From Hybos culiciformis (lineage: Eukaryota; Arthropoda; Insecta; Diptera; Hybotidae): a stretch of DNA of 64,000 nucleotides. Shown here piece by piece: positions 36,301 through 49,100 of this stretch; position 1 is the first letter of the stretch; each line of letters opens with the position of its first letter. Under the pieces are notes generated by a model that worked only from the letters and a program-made list of their open reading frames with translations, did not search any database and was not told the DNA's origin. The position numbers were made by a program, and so were the translations under genes. The stretch covers positions 27,767,433 through 27,831,432 of the forward strand of contig OZ023275.1 of assembly GCA_964007475.1 (NCBI GenBank). Direction: 5' to 3'.

Positions 36301-37486
36301 TTTATTTGATTAATAAAAAGTATTATTTATTCTTAGATTTTAGATTCAATCCATTGGATTTAGTGTAGTAAATAGAATATATAGTATTATACGAATTGAT
36401 AAAAAGCCTCCATTTAAATCAATCTCAAAAATAATTTACATTTTTTTATAAAATCTTTTCTATTAAGAATTTTTTAAGGGCACTAGAATAAAGAAGAATA
36501 TTTCTTAAATTATGATTATTGCGGTCAACATAAAGTGTTTAATTTTTTTATACAACTAAGTATAATCATAACTTTATTTCCTTTTGTAAAAAATTAAGTA
36601 GTTGTCATTTTAATAAGAAACAAAATTACTTTTCATTTCCTGACATTAATTTGTTATTAATTTTCATATAATAAGCTTTAAATTTTTGGAATGACATATT
36701 ATTATGGTTTTATTTATAAATCTTATAAAAGGCAAATTTTCTCTGTAGTTTTTTTTTTTCACCAATTATAATTATGCGCCACGCCGAAAATAATTGATTA
36801 TAAAATATTACAGACAATAACTCAGAATTCATAAATAAAATTCCAATTTGCATTAAAGTGAAATTTTTGCTTAATTTAAGAAAAAAAATAAAAATTTTAA
36901 ATACATGTTAAATGTATAATTTCTGTAAATTTATTTAAAATTATACTAACACAGAAAAAAAAATATAGAACAGTATCTCATACATGAAGTATGTTGCCCG
37001 TTTTCAGTATTTTGATTTAAGATACTTTAATTTTAAGATACCTTCGTCACAATCAGATGCTGAACATATTTTTTTTAGGTTTCTTTAATATCATTATACC
37101 AATTTCATGTAGTCATACATCATATATAAATATATAACAATTTTCATCGAAATCCAGATCCTAGTCGTGGTGTAACTTTTTTTTAAGTTCCTAAAATAAC
37201 GCACTTTTAATTATAATGTTCATGCTTAATTTTATATGTAACCAACATTTTTTTTCAGTGAGGTAAATTACATTTTTTTTTACCCTGAAATTAAAATCAT
37301 TATTCGGAACAGAATGGAGAGGATAAAAATGTTTTAAATAATTTCGCATAATCAATCATTATTGTGTGTGATGATTTCTTTAAGTAATTGTTTTGATTTT
37401 AATTAGGCAAAGGCATAATACACATTTTATCGTTTTTTTTTATGTTATATAAAGAAATACATGTATAGATACCTACTTGTTGTATA

Positions 37487-37686
37487 NNNNNNNNNNNNNN
37501 NNNNNNNNNNNNNNNNNNNNNNNNNNNNNNNNNNNNNNNNNNNNNNNNNNNNNNNNNNNNNNNNNNNNNNNNNNNNNNNNNNNNNNNNNNNNNNNNNNNN
37601 NNNNNNNNNNNNNNNNNNNNNNNNNNNNNNNNNNNNNNNNNNNNNNNNNNNNNNNNNNNNNNNNNNNNNNNNNNNNNNNNNNNNNN
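37487..37686. other. Assembly gap (200 N)
   Basis: Exactly 200 undetermined bases. The round size suggests a placeholder for a gap of unknown length, so distances across it, including the size of the host-gene intron, are not reliable. Open frames called through it are meaningless. Confidence 0.99.
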
Positions 37687-37768
37687 TGCATGGCTTTCAT
37701 GTACGTTTTGTTATGGTGAGAATATCTCTCCTATTAAAGTGATCGCTATAAATTTAGACCTATTTGGT

Positions 37769-37832
37769 TTCTAATTCTTATAAATATAACTACTATGTTC
37801 TTCTAATTCTTATAAATATAACTACTATGTTC
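37769..37832. repeat. Perfect 32-bp tandem duplication next to the gap
   Basis: Two identical 32-base copies beginning TTCTAATTCTTATAAATATA lie head to tail, starting 82 bases right of the assembly gap. It may be a real duplication or a local assembly artefact associated with the gap. Confidence 0.9.
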
Positions 37833-39513
37833 ATCTTACATACATTAAAGATTTCTTGTTTATTTTATATGTTGTTGTCAAAACAGATCTTGAAATAATT
37901 ATTCATGTTCTCTTTTAAATGAATATAATTAATTTTTTTTTTTTATTAAAATTTCACCTGTTTTAATTTTAAGTGTGTATATTTTTTTAAATATTTTTGA
38001 AGACAAAAACAACATATTTTTTGTACCTTCTTCTGAATTTTATTTTTCTTTTAGATCCTTGCCGTAAGATATTAAAAAAATATTTAAGTAACAAAAATGG
38101 GTTAAATAAAAAAGGCGACACATAATAACATCTTATCATATATCAGTGCGTGGCTAATCTTTTAATCATAATAAGAAGAAAAAAAAAGAGGAATAAAAAT
38201 GCGGTTAACTTAAACACCTCTCCAAATGATATTCTTTTAAATGCTAGCAATAATTTTAAATTATTCACACAAAAAATCATATATAATTTTTCAGAAACTT
38301 ACTTATTTATCTCAGATAAATTTTTTTTTTTTGTTTTTTCTTGTAATAAACATTTCATATAAATAAACTATACTTAAAGCCATATTTTATCTTTCAACGT
38401 CCATCTCTTGAATATTATATATATTATTCTTCAAAGTTAATTTGGTAAAGAAAAAAAAAATTTTAATCACAGACTTGAAGAAATAATAAAAAAGAAACAA
38501 TTTAGCATCGACAGTAATGTTAGTTTTAATCCACGGAGTTAAAGATTAATATATACTTATAGCATATATTAAAGCGTAAAATGTTTATAAAATTGAATCA
38601 AAAAACATCACAAACACTAAGTTAGTTTAGATCTTAAGACCTATAACGATTCGAACTATATCCATAAGAGAAAAGTTAATGCTAAATAAAAACAATCAGA
38701 TTTATTTTTAAACACCAATAAAACAATTTTAAAATTTTGAATTGACGAAAATATTTGAGAAAACTATTTCCTCTATTGACACTAGTTGAGATGCAATAAA
38801 AATATTGAATGATTTATAGATAATGATTAAATCTATAGATGTAAAATAATTGTAAAAAAAAGAAGTAATTTCTTATTTTAACTACGTGTGAGATATTGAG
38901 TAAGATAAGTAGCTAAGTACTAGAAAATTTAACGTGAAAATTATTACTCCTGGTCAGTATTTTATCTAAAATTACCCATTTAAAATTATGGATGAAATTA
39001 TTATATTAGCGTAATATTATAAGGTATAATAAAATACAAATTTATCATGGACACTAACTCTAGATTTCATTTTTGTGATATGTACAATTGTAGGTACATA
39101 AAATTACTTAAGCTATTTGATGTTTATTTCTATTATACATAATATACATAAAATGCATTATGCACAAACTACGTGTGCATTATATTATTCTTCGTGCTTA
39201 TCTACATCTAAATGATGAGAATCGAAAAAGATTTTATTATTAAGATATGATATGATAAAAAGGGTTTGTTTAACATTCTTTCATTATTACCACAACTGTA
39301 GCGCTGCGGTGCGCTAATGGTAAATATCTTACAAAAATATTTTCGTTTGTCATTTTTGAGTTATGGTTAAAATTGAGCTAGATATGCATATTCATTGAAT
39401 TTCATCAAAATATAATTTCAAAACAGGATTTTTATGTTAGATTTTAATTCATAATAATATCTTAAATGTCAAATTGTGATTAACAAACTTTGACTTGGGA
39501 CTGAAAGCTAAGA

Positions 39514-39557
39514 TTGACTTTAAAAAATTTGAAATTTGACTTTAAAAAATTTGAAAA
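39514..39557. repeat. 22-bp tandem duplication
   Basis: Two copies of a unit beginning TTGACTTTAAAAAATTTGAA. A further short duplication (ATATTTCTATTTATAC twice) follows at about 39579-39612. No function is visible. Confidence 0.88.
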
Positions 39558-42500
39558 TAGTTTGGAAAAACAATTTTCATATTTCTATTTATACTATATT
39601 TCTATTTATACATACCTAATTATTTTGAAGATTTTTAATCTTAGACAATTTTCACACATTCAAGGAAACAAAGTTTTATCATTATAATTTCTAAAAAAAA
39701 ATGTCTATTATGTATTTGTAATCCCCAAGTAAGTAAAAATATAAACTTCAGATAAATTCTTTCCTCAATTAATATCCAGATTATAGTTAAAATTTTATTA
39801 TGCATTCATTAAATTATTAGAGAAGCCCAAAAATATTTCCTCTTTTTATCCATTAAGTATAAATATATATGTATCTACTTTATGTCTGTATATATATTGA
39901 TACCTATATAAAATCCAATCAAAAATTACATATTTTTTAAATATTATCTTTACATTCATAGCATATAAAATTATTCAATATAAATTTTATTCAGAAAAAA
40001 AAAAAAAGATATAATCCCCAAAGGAACTTCTTTTTGTTCACATAAAATTATCCATTAATATAATTGCAGGATAATATCATAACATTTGGTCTTATAGATT
40101 TTTTTTTTATATTTCATATACACTTGTATGTTTTATTCCCTAAAATGAACGCATTTTGACCAAAAAATAAAAAGGACGAGAAAATATCTACTCACACATG
40201 TCATGTTGTATATTATATAGGTACGTACAATTTTGTTTTTAACCTTTTTCAATATTATGCTCCAATAATGTGGCTGTATATTTATGTATGAATATAATAT
40301 ACAAATATACGTATAAAGAAAACGTATGCCAAAGTAATAATAATAAAAATTTTTGAAATAATTTTCTATATTTAACTACATGGACTATCTTTGCCAGTTT
40401 TATATCCTTTTGGGTGCACAACACAGCATTTACATATTTATATATAGATTTCTTTCATATCATGAGTTCAAAAGCATAAACTTTCAAATCTATATTATTG
40501 TACGTATTATAAGTACATGAAGTGAATTTTTACGAAATTGTTTATTATGTTGATAAACAGTTAGGCAGGACGTGGTAAGTAATATTTGATGTTGAATAAA
40601 ATAAGAATTTATTGTGATGTACATAGAAATAGTAAATAATACTATTTAAATATAAAAGAATCAAGAAAATTCGGCACAATAAGTCTAACTTGAAATTATG
40701 TATTAGATTATTTTTTGATTTTATTCTAACAATACAAGAGAAGCATTTTCTCTGAAAGTATTGATTCAAATTTTAATTGAGAAAGATTATACTTACTGAA
40801 ATTTTTTCAAATTCATTTTCTATTTATACAGCTTAATATTTGACCACATAAGGAAATGCATTTTTAAGTGAAAAATATATATATATTTATAATTTATCTA
40901 AAAAATAAAGACCAAAGTATACGCATATATGTTTTTTTAAAAAATAATCATTTTATCTTTTAAGTTTAAAATCTGGGCAACAATATTGCTTAAAAATACC
41001 TTAAATTTATTTACTTATTTATACAAATGAATATTTTCGAATAATTTTTTTTTATATATAGCATCACTGATAGAGACTCTGGTCGTAAAATCTATATTAT
41101 ATATTGTAGTATTATGTATATTATCGTACTTGTTAAAACATAAAATATACATAAGGCTTAAGGATATTTTCTGATATTATGTACAGTTTACCCCAAATAT
41201 AGATGGACGATAAATTTAATACGACCACTATACTAAGATTTTGTTTTTTTTTTTATTGACAGTAAATTTTCTAAATTATCCTTAATGGTTAATGTGGGTG
41301 AATTTGAAATTGCTCAAGTGATAGACGAAACCAAATATCATTTAAAAGTTCAATTATTTAGGAGAGGTTTTTTTTTTTTAAAGGAATAATTATTATAAGA
41401 AGCTAATACGAATAAAATATAAATATATACTAACATTAAAATTTTAGTTTTAAATTGAAAATGAGTGTAGGTATAATAATTATACTATAGAGAGTACAGA
41501 TCTTGTACAATAAAATTCTATATTCTTAATTATAAAATAATAAGTAAATTTATACACTCTAAACTAAGTTGAAAAACTTGCCTTGTCTTTCAACATTACT
41601 AACAATATAGCTCAACTTGTCTATCAACTTACATCTGCTCCAACAAAATATCAAAATGGTTTGATTTTTTTAATGTTGAAGGACTTGTTAAAAACACTGT
41701 CAAAAACCCTGCAGACGAGTATATTTTTTAGTTTGCCAACTCAAGTTGAATAAATTCAACAATATATAAAAATACATGAACTGCATAGAAAAATACTCTA
41801 AAATTCATAATACATATATAAATAATATTTTACTCTTGCATTGAGTGTAGGTATACCCTAATTTAATTTCATATATATAACAACTTCATTATGTATTCTC
41901 AAAGTATAAAACATATTAATAAAATATATTTCTTGAAATTCTCTAATTTCCTAAAAAAAAAAAAAACAACATATTTTCCTTATTCATAAAATTAAATTAT
42001 TAACGCTAACTTCACTTAAGTTTGGAAAAAAAAAAAAAAACTTCTAATTTTGACAAATATTCTATTGCGGTTATTAAGCTATTAATTTCACTTCAAAAAA
42101 TATGTTTAATACCCATATATTTCGCTTAACTAATTTTCAAAGATTTTGTTTTCATATATTCTCAGAAAGTGTTTTTCTTCTTCTTTTTTTTTTTTCTAAT
42201 ATAATTTTAAATGTGTGTATAGTAAAGTAGTTCAGCTTTTAATACCGCAAAAATACTTTTCCATTTACTGAAAGGATTATTATTATTTCTCTTGTCTCGA
42301 CATCGTCGCCATTCATCGTCGTATATAAAATAGAGTATAAAAAAATTAAAATTTTTTAAATACTAACATTTAACAAAATCCATTTCAATAAGTTCAAAAA
42401 AGTAAATATTTTAGAAATGCATTAATGAATTCTTAAAACTAGAACTCTATATTGCTTTCAGTTAAAACTTAAAGAGAGTAAATTAAGATTAAAATTATGA

Positions 42501-44470
42501 TTAAATAATATAACATTTTCAATTTTTTTTTTTATTAATTCCCGAGATAGCGTCTTCACTGATTTAATAGTTAATAGTTAATAATAGTATTAAAATACCA
42601 TCAACGATTTTGATTTATATAAATACCTTAGTAACCAACATATATTTTAACCAACAAATCAAATTCTAGTTTCAATTTAATTAATTTCTTAAAAACTTAG
42701 TTCTTTCTTAGTTTTGTGAGATTTTTTTTTTTTCATCTTTTACATGGTTTTCCAGCTAATATTCGTGCATACATCGAAATCATATAAATATAGTTCTCTT
42801 AAACTTAGTATTTTCCGTTTACATGAAGTGGGAAAAATTTAAATAAAATTAAAGTGAATTCAAAACTAAGCAGAAGTTACTTATGAAGTATCTATTTTAT
42901 AAGAATTAAATTTTTACTTGCTATGACTCTTCTATATGCTGAATCCCCTAATTTTGCGTGGTATAAATTTAGTTTAAAATTGCAAAAATTATTTTCCAGA
43001 AATATATTTTTTAAAACCAATGTCAGGGTATTATGTTTTTTTCTGCAAATTAAAATATTTCTAGAATTTGTAAATTTTTGCATTAAATATAGATATAGGA
43101 AATTTATTATTATGTAAAATAAGAGCTAGCTACATAATGGTATTGTTGTCTATGCCTTTTTTTTTTTTTTTCTTCTTCTTCTTAAAAAGCAAACATTTTA
43201 TGTAAACGACATCCTAAAGTTAATTGAGTGAATATTTTTTAATGGATATTATCCTGAATTTTTCTTTCTTTTTTTCTTGTGTATGACTTAAAAGAGCACG
43301 CATAATTTATTAGAATTTTTATTTGGCGCCCTGTGCGCTCTATATTATTATCAATGGATATTTAAATTAGACAGAATAAAAATAAAATTAATAAATTTTA
43401 TGATGAATATATATTTATAAATTATAAATTAAAAAAGCATAAAGGAAATAGTATAGTTTTATCAAGGAATAGTAGGTCTTCTGTGTTGGTTCGGTTTGGG
43501 TGTTACAACTAATATTAAATAAATACCATCATATGTTATGCATATATAATAATATGCAATTTCCGTGAATAAAAAGGATATATGTAGTATATATATTTTT
43601 TGGGATACATGTTAAGACGAAACTATTACTTGGTCTGCATTTAAATATAAAATTTATGCTTTCGATTGTAGTTTTTATATATTATCTGTACCCACACCCA
43701 GTATATAGCATTTCCATTTTCAAGATATACAATTTGTAAACACTACCAGTGGACTGCTTATGTTTGTGTTATAATAAATTTTCTTAGTAATTTTTTTTTC
43801 CATTTTAAAATAATATAAATTTTTCTTGCAAAATCTATTCTAATTTTTTTTTTTTTTTTTTTGGCAAATAAAAGGACAAAACATTTATTTTCATGATTAT
43901 TATTCTGTTCTGTCCCATGTATATTTTATATAATTTTACTGAATACCTCTATTAATAATGCAAAAATACCATAGAGAAGAAGAAGAACTCACCAGGATAA
44001 TAATTTTGTTTTGTTTTTCCTTTCCACTTTCAAAATTGGGAAAAAAAAAGTTTTTCGTGCAATTTTACATTCTATTATTTTTTTCAAAAATATTATTATT
44101 ATTATTTTTTCATTTAATCATTTGTTATATACATATTTAGTACTAAATGTATATTTTTACCCTAGAAAAAAAGTACTATTGTTGCATACTTGTGCGCGTT
44201 ATACACTTGAATGAGTTTTCAAGAAAGAACACAGAAAAAATCTCAGCGAGGATTAAAACTCCTTTAATAAACAAAAAAAAAACCAAAAAAAATGTGTACC
44301 ATGTATAATTGTATATTAGGATGATCCTTATATTTTTGAGAGAACCCCTTTTTCATTTCTGTTGAATTTTTTATGGCCAAGTTTTTATGGCTTTATATAT
44401 AAGTATAAACTATGCGAGAAATTTAAGAATTAAAGAATATTCAACAAAAAAACTCTAAATCAAATTATGT

Positions 44471-44530
44471 GGATTAATTACTAGGACGACCACGGGCGTC
44501 ATGTTCAATTGTCATCGTGGAAGAAAAAAC
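44471..44530. other. Small GC-rich island of unknown nature
   Basis: AGGACGACCACGGGCGTCAT and the following bases stand out from the AT-rich intron. The core GACCACGGGCGTCATG and the later GTCATCGTGG show partial inverted similarity. Short peptides read in several frames on both strands, so coding cannot be assigned. An AG precedes GACGACC on the plus strand, but no convincing donor follows. It may be a fragment of an old element or an unrecognised short exon. Confidence 0.4.
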
Positions 44531-44738
44531 ACAACTGAGTCCAATATCAATTTTTTTTTTAAACTTGGATTAATTCTTGATCTTTATACTATTATCAACA
44601 ATTAATTCCTCATATACAACTTCCATCTAATAATTTGACATTATCGGTCCATAAACCATAAACCAATACAAAATTACCATTGAAGTGAGAAAGGCTTGTC
44701 ATTTCGAATTACAAACATAACTAGTTTGTTAATTATTA

Positions 44739-44780
44739 CGTCATAATAGGTTTACCCGTCGTCATAATAGATCACCCAGC
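44739..44780. repeat. Imperfect 21-bp direct repeat related to the left-edge array motif
   Basis: CGTCATAATAGGTTTACCCG is followed directly by CGTCATAATAGATCACCCAG. The shared GTCATAA..GATC.CCC pattern resembles the half-unit GGTCATAAGATCCCC of the array at 1-932. The similarity is short and could be chance. Confidence 0.6.
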
Positions 44781-46055
44781 GACGACTCTGACATTTTTTT
44801 CATATGATTATAAAAGCGAAATTTCATTCAAAAATTAAATTTTCAAATTCTTTACGAAAGAAAAAAGTTAATGACAACATGCTTTTGAATTTTAATAATA
44901 ATTGTTAAATTTTCAATAAGAACTGAATCAAGAACCACCTTAGTTGAACATATTTTTAAAAAAAATTAATATGAATGAATTTGTCTTCTTGTTAAAAATA
45001 TATATGTACTTATAAAGTTAGGGGAGTTTCCTTGGTAACTATGCATTTATTTATAATTTTTTTTTTCTCACGTAAGAAGTTAAAATTATGAAAATTATTT
45101 TATTAAATTCAAGTATTGCATATTAATGTATAAAAAAAGTTTGTATTTATTTCAGTAAAAAAAAGATAATTTTCATTTAATTGTTCACATTTGATCATTA
45201 GATTAAACTAAAAATATAGACTGAATTAATATTTCTATTAATTTTGATTGCCATACATTTATTTTTTTAACCTACATGTAAAATAAAGTACAACATATTA
45301 CATACATACATATTACTGTGGTATTTACACGTACTTTTATGTTTATTATTTTATACTATTCTTTTTTATTTTTTCTTAACTTAAAAGTATATTTTCATAT
45401 AATTTTATTATAAAACGTTCTTTTTGTTAAACAATTTGTTTATACATACACACAATAGGGATATAAAATTGTAATTTTATGTTGTTTTTTTTTTTTTTTT
45501 TTGAACTCTTGTTAATTTTTAACAGAGTAACTAACTCATGTTATTTTCTCATAAATCGTTATACTACATACTATGTATATTGTATAAATATTTAACTGTT
45601 AAAGCTTGGTTGGCGCTTTTAGTGAATAAATTTTCCCTGAAAACACTTTGGCATAAAAAGAAAGTGTATGTATCGTATATTAAAAAAATAAAAAATAAAA
45701 AAAATGTTACACAGAGAATTTGAAGGAAATATTTACGTGTTCACAATGAGTAAATCATGATTTAACACATTTGTGAATTATTTTCTATATCGTTAGGTTA
45801 AGAAGACTTTTTTGTTTAAAATAACTTATATAATAGAATTATAAAATAGAAAAAATAGAATTATAAAATGATCTAATTACAAGAAAAAAATTAACATTTA
45901 TTTATTATTATTACTAAATTAAGAATATATGTAATGGTTATTATTTTTAAATGGAATTTTTAATTTAATATTTTGAGTGAGAAATTATGGGAATATAAAG
46001 TCGTTACTAATGTCAATATTAATGTTTTTTCTTGTTTGTATATAATAGTATGGAA

Positions 46056-46100
46056 CAGGGATGGGGAATCTTTTTACCATGGAAGGCCAATTTTAATTTC
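46056..46100 (+). mobile_element. hAT-type transposon end fragment
   Basis: CAGGGATGGGGAATCTTTTT followed by ACCATGGAAGGCCAATTTTA resembles the well-known hAT terminal pattern CAGGGGTGGGGAACCTTTTT...GGGCCA. The interior to the right is AT-rich and without a transposase frame. I found no partner end. Confidence 0.6.
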
Positions 46101-49100
46101 ATAAATTGTAAGCAGATTCTTGAACATATTTGCCTAGAAACAAAAAAATAAAAATTAGGACAATAAATGATAACTTCTTCAGTTGTTTTAAATTAAATTT
46201 TATTACTATTAATTCGATATTTAATTAAAAAAATATATATTATTGCCTACAAAATACGTAACACCAGTTATCTGTGTCCTTAACTAGGTCTTAGTTTGGG
46301 TTGGATATGAATAAATTTATTCACAATAGTAAGTAATTCCTAGAAGAACATTATTGAGATAATCGAATCTACCTTGATGCAAAGAGATCATTTTGTTATC
46401 AGTTTAGCAAGTAATTGTTACTTTGCTATTTTTGGGGTACGTTTTTTAATAAAATATTTGAATTAAATGGGAAAATTATTTATATTTCCTAAAAAATTTT
46501 GAGACTTTTATTGGTGAACATTTTTCATATTAGTCGTTGATACTAGAAAAGTTAAATTATTCTTAGAGTCTTTTGAAATTACTTAACACTGTTCTATACT
46601 ATACTTTTATGTTAAACTTAAAAGTTTACAACTTTAATGCTAGAAAATTGTATAACCAAATATTATTTTAATTGCGCTTGACTTTAAATTTTTTTTCGAC
46701 ATTTTTCAATTTCGTTTACAAATGAATTTATATATATAGAATTACTTGTGCTGAAAAAGAAAATTAATTTTTCCTTTTTTTTTTCGCTGAAAATTTTCTT
46801 CTTGAAAAATAAAATTTAAATTTGATTTTGTGTGAATTTTTGTTTTTTTTTTTTCTTTCTTAAAACAGAAGACAAAATTTTCTATATACCAACTCAATTA
46901 GAATAAATTACAAGAAAAGTAAATAAAAGTTACCTATATAGAATTTAATATTCATGCCTTTTCTCATTACATTAATTAATTTTTACATTTTTTTTTTTTT
47001 TTTAGTTTTTCTTTTCACCGTATTTTAATGTTATTTCTTCCGCTTATAGCTATAATAAAGTAATTTTACTAATTTTACTCTCATTTAAAGTTTTCATTTG
47101 CTACGTTTACAAAACATGCAAAAAAAAAACAAAAAAAAAAGAAAATTCAACTTTGAAGGGAAAGTTGAAAAAAGGAAAAAAAATAAAAATAAAAAAAAAA
47201 AAAATTACAGGAAGGAAATCCTTTTTAATTTAATTCTCATTAAAGGAAAAAAAGAAAATTTTTTTTTCATTTTCGTTTTGTTTTAACTTTGAAAGCTTTT
47301 CCAACTTTTTTTTATTTTTCCTTTTTTCTTTTATATAAGTATATTTTTGTTTTGTAATTTTATCCTGAACATCAAGATATATTTTTTCTCGTATTAATTA
47401 AAAAAAAAATAAAAAAATAAATAAATAAAATAAAAAATACAGACCGATAGAGGTAAGCGAAGTAGTTACAACAACTTTTATTTTTTTTTTTTCTTCTTCA
47501 CCATTTAAGAATTTTCAGAATATATATACACAAACATTATAATAAATATAAACTTTGAAATTAAAAACACAAAAATGGAAAAAAAAAAAAAAAGGAGGGA
47601 AATTTTCTGTCTGACATTTTATTACGAAAGTACTTAATTCGATATAATCTGTATAAATATACTTTTTTAATTCTCTGCTACATTTATATTTTTGTTTATT
47701 TTATATGGATCATCATTAAAAACTTTTATAAAACAAAAAAAAAAATAAATAAATTTAATTTTCATGCAAAGCAGACTTTTTAGAAAAATTAACCCAATCG
47801 TAGTTATAAGCGGTTTAAGATATAATTTTAAAATATAATTATAAAAGGATACATTTTAAACAAATTTTTTCAAAGGACTTTAACGAGGTTAGTAAGCCCT
47901 CAGAATTCATGAATCCTTAAAGCTGTTATTATTATAATTTGCAATTAATACTAAGAAAGCGATAACACTTCGAAATTATGTGATGTGAACGTAATTACAA
48001 TCAGACTAAGACTGTTAATGAGTATGCTGAATATAATACTCAAAATGTTCTCATATGGTATTTGTTAAAATACGATATTAGTGTAACTTCTAAACTTAAA
48101 TCGCAAAGCATAGTTCGTGTTGTTTTTAATATCAACAAATGTTCAACTTAATATTCAATAAAATGAAAAATATTATGATTCCCTTAAAAATATATTATCT
48201 TTTCAAAAATCTATTGACCACAAATAATATAAATCTAATCACCGTACTATGAAACAATGACTAATGCATTTAAATGATATTTTTTTTAGATACTATACTC
48301 GTTGAACAGAATAGAATTACTACTGCTATTTATGGTTTCTGTGTAACATGATTACGTATACGTATAGTTATATATTTTTTTGTTTTATTATTATGATAAT
48401 GTGATATTTCAAATGTTTTTGTATCATAGAATTTATAAAAAAGATAAATTTGTTTTTTTTTTACATATTTTCTAGTTTAACGTATATTAGCACCTTTTAT
48501 GAGTGTAACAAAAAAAAAAAGGGGCTGTTTCATTTTTTTTTTTTTTTTAGATTAAATTTATATATTATTTTGTCAATTTATAAAATATATAATAATTTAT
48601 TGACTACTATTTGATATTGAAAAAAATTCACGCTTGATAGTGTTGTTCTTTGAAAACTTCATAGTTTTTAATCTATAAACTGAAAGATAGGTTTATTTCC
48701 ACTTTCTTCAATGAGACAGGAATTATTGTAGATCGAAGTTTATTTTTCAATGTTGGTTGCAGTATATCCAATATAGTATATTATATGCCTAAGTAAGTGT
48801 TTTTCAAATTTAACATTCAACTTTTCATATCAATTGCTCCCATCAATATCAATTTTAATCATTCTTATTTCATCTTTTGTGACAAATTCAATTTAATAAA
48901 ACTATTTATTTTTTCTCTTATATAATCTTTAATTATGTCGTAACTGGATTTAATTATTAATATGACAGAAACTACTGTTTATGAGATTTTTTTTTTTTTT
49001 TTAATTTTCATTGATTTGACAACATACAATTAAAACGAATTAAAAATGATTTATTCCAAATTGAGAAAAATAAAAAAATAAAAATGTGGGATAATGTTTA

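Noticed and set aside
37461..37742. Open frames spanning the N run
   Set aside because: They exist only because N does not encode stops.
39298..39325. AGCGC...GCGCT short hairpin in AT-rich DNA, considered as a transposon end or terminator
   Set aside because: Too short to classify, no partner repeat, and intrinsic terminators do not apply in an insect nuclear gene.
42280..42332. TATAAAATA preceded by CGTCG-rich sequence, looked like a promoter
   Set aside because: TATAAA-like strings are common in such AT-rich DNA and no transcript start or coding exon follows.
43958..44214. Two overlapping plus-strand frames rich in Phe, Ile and Leu
   Set aside because: The hydrophobic character comes from T-rich DNA. 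No signal peptide-like start context or conserved pattern.
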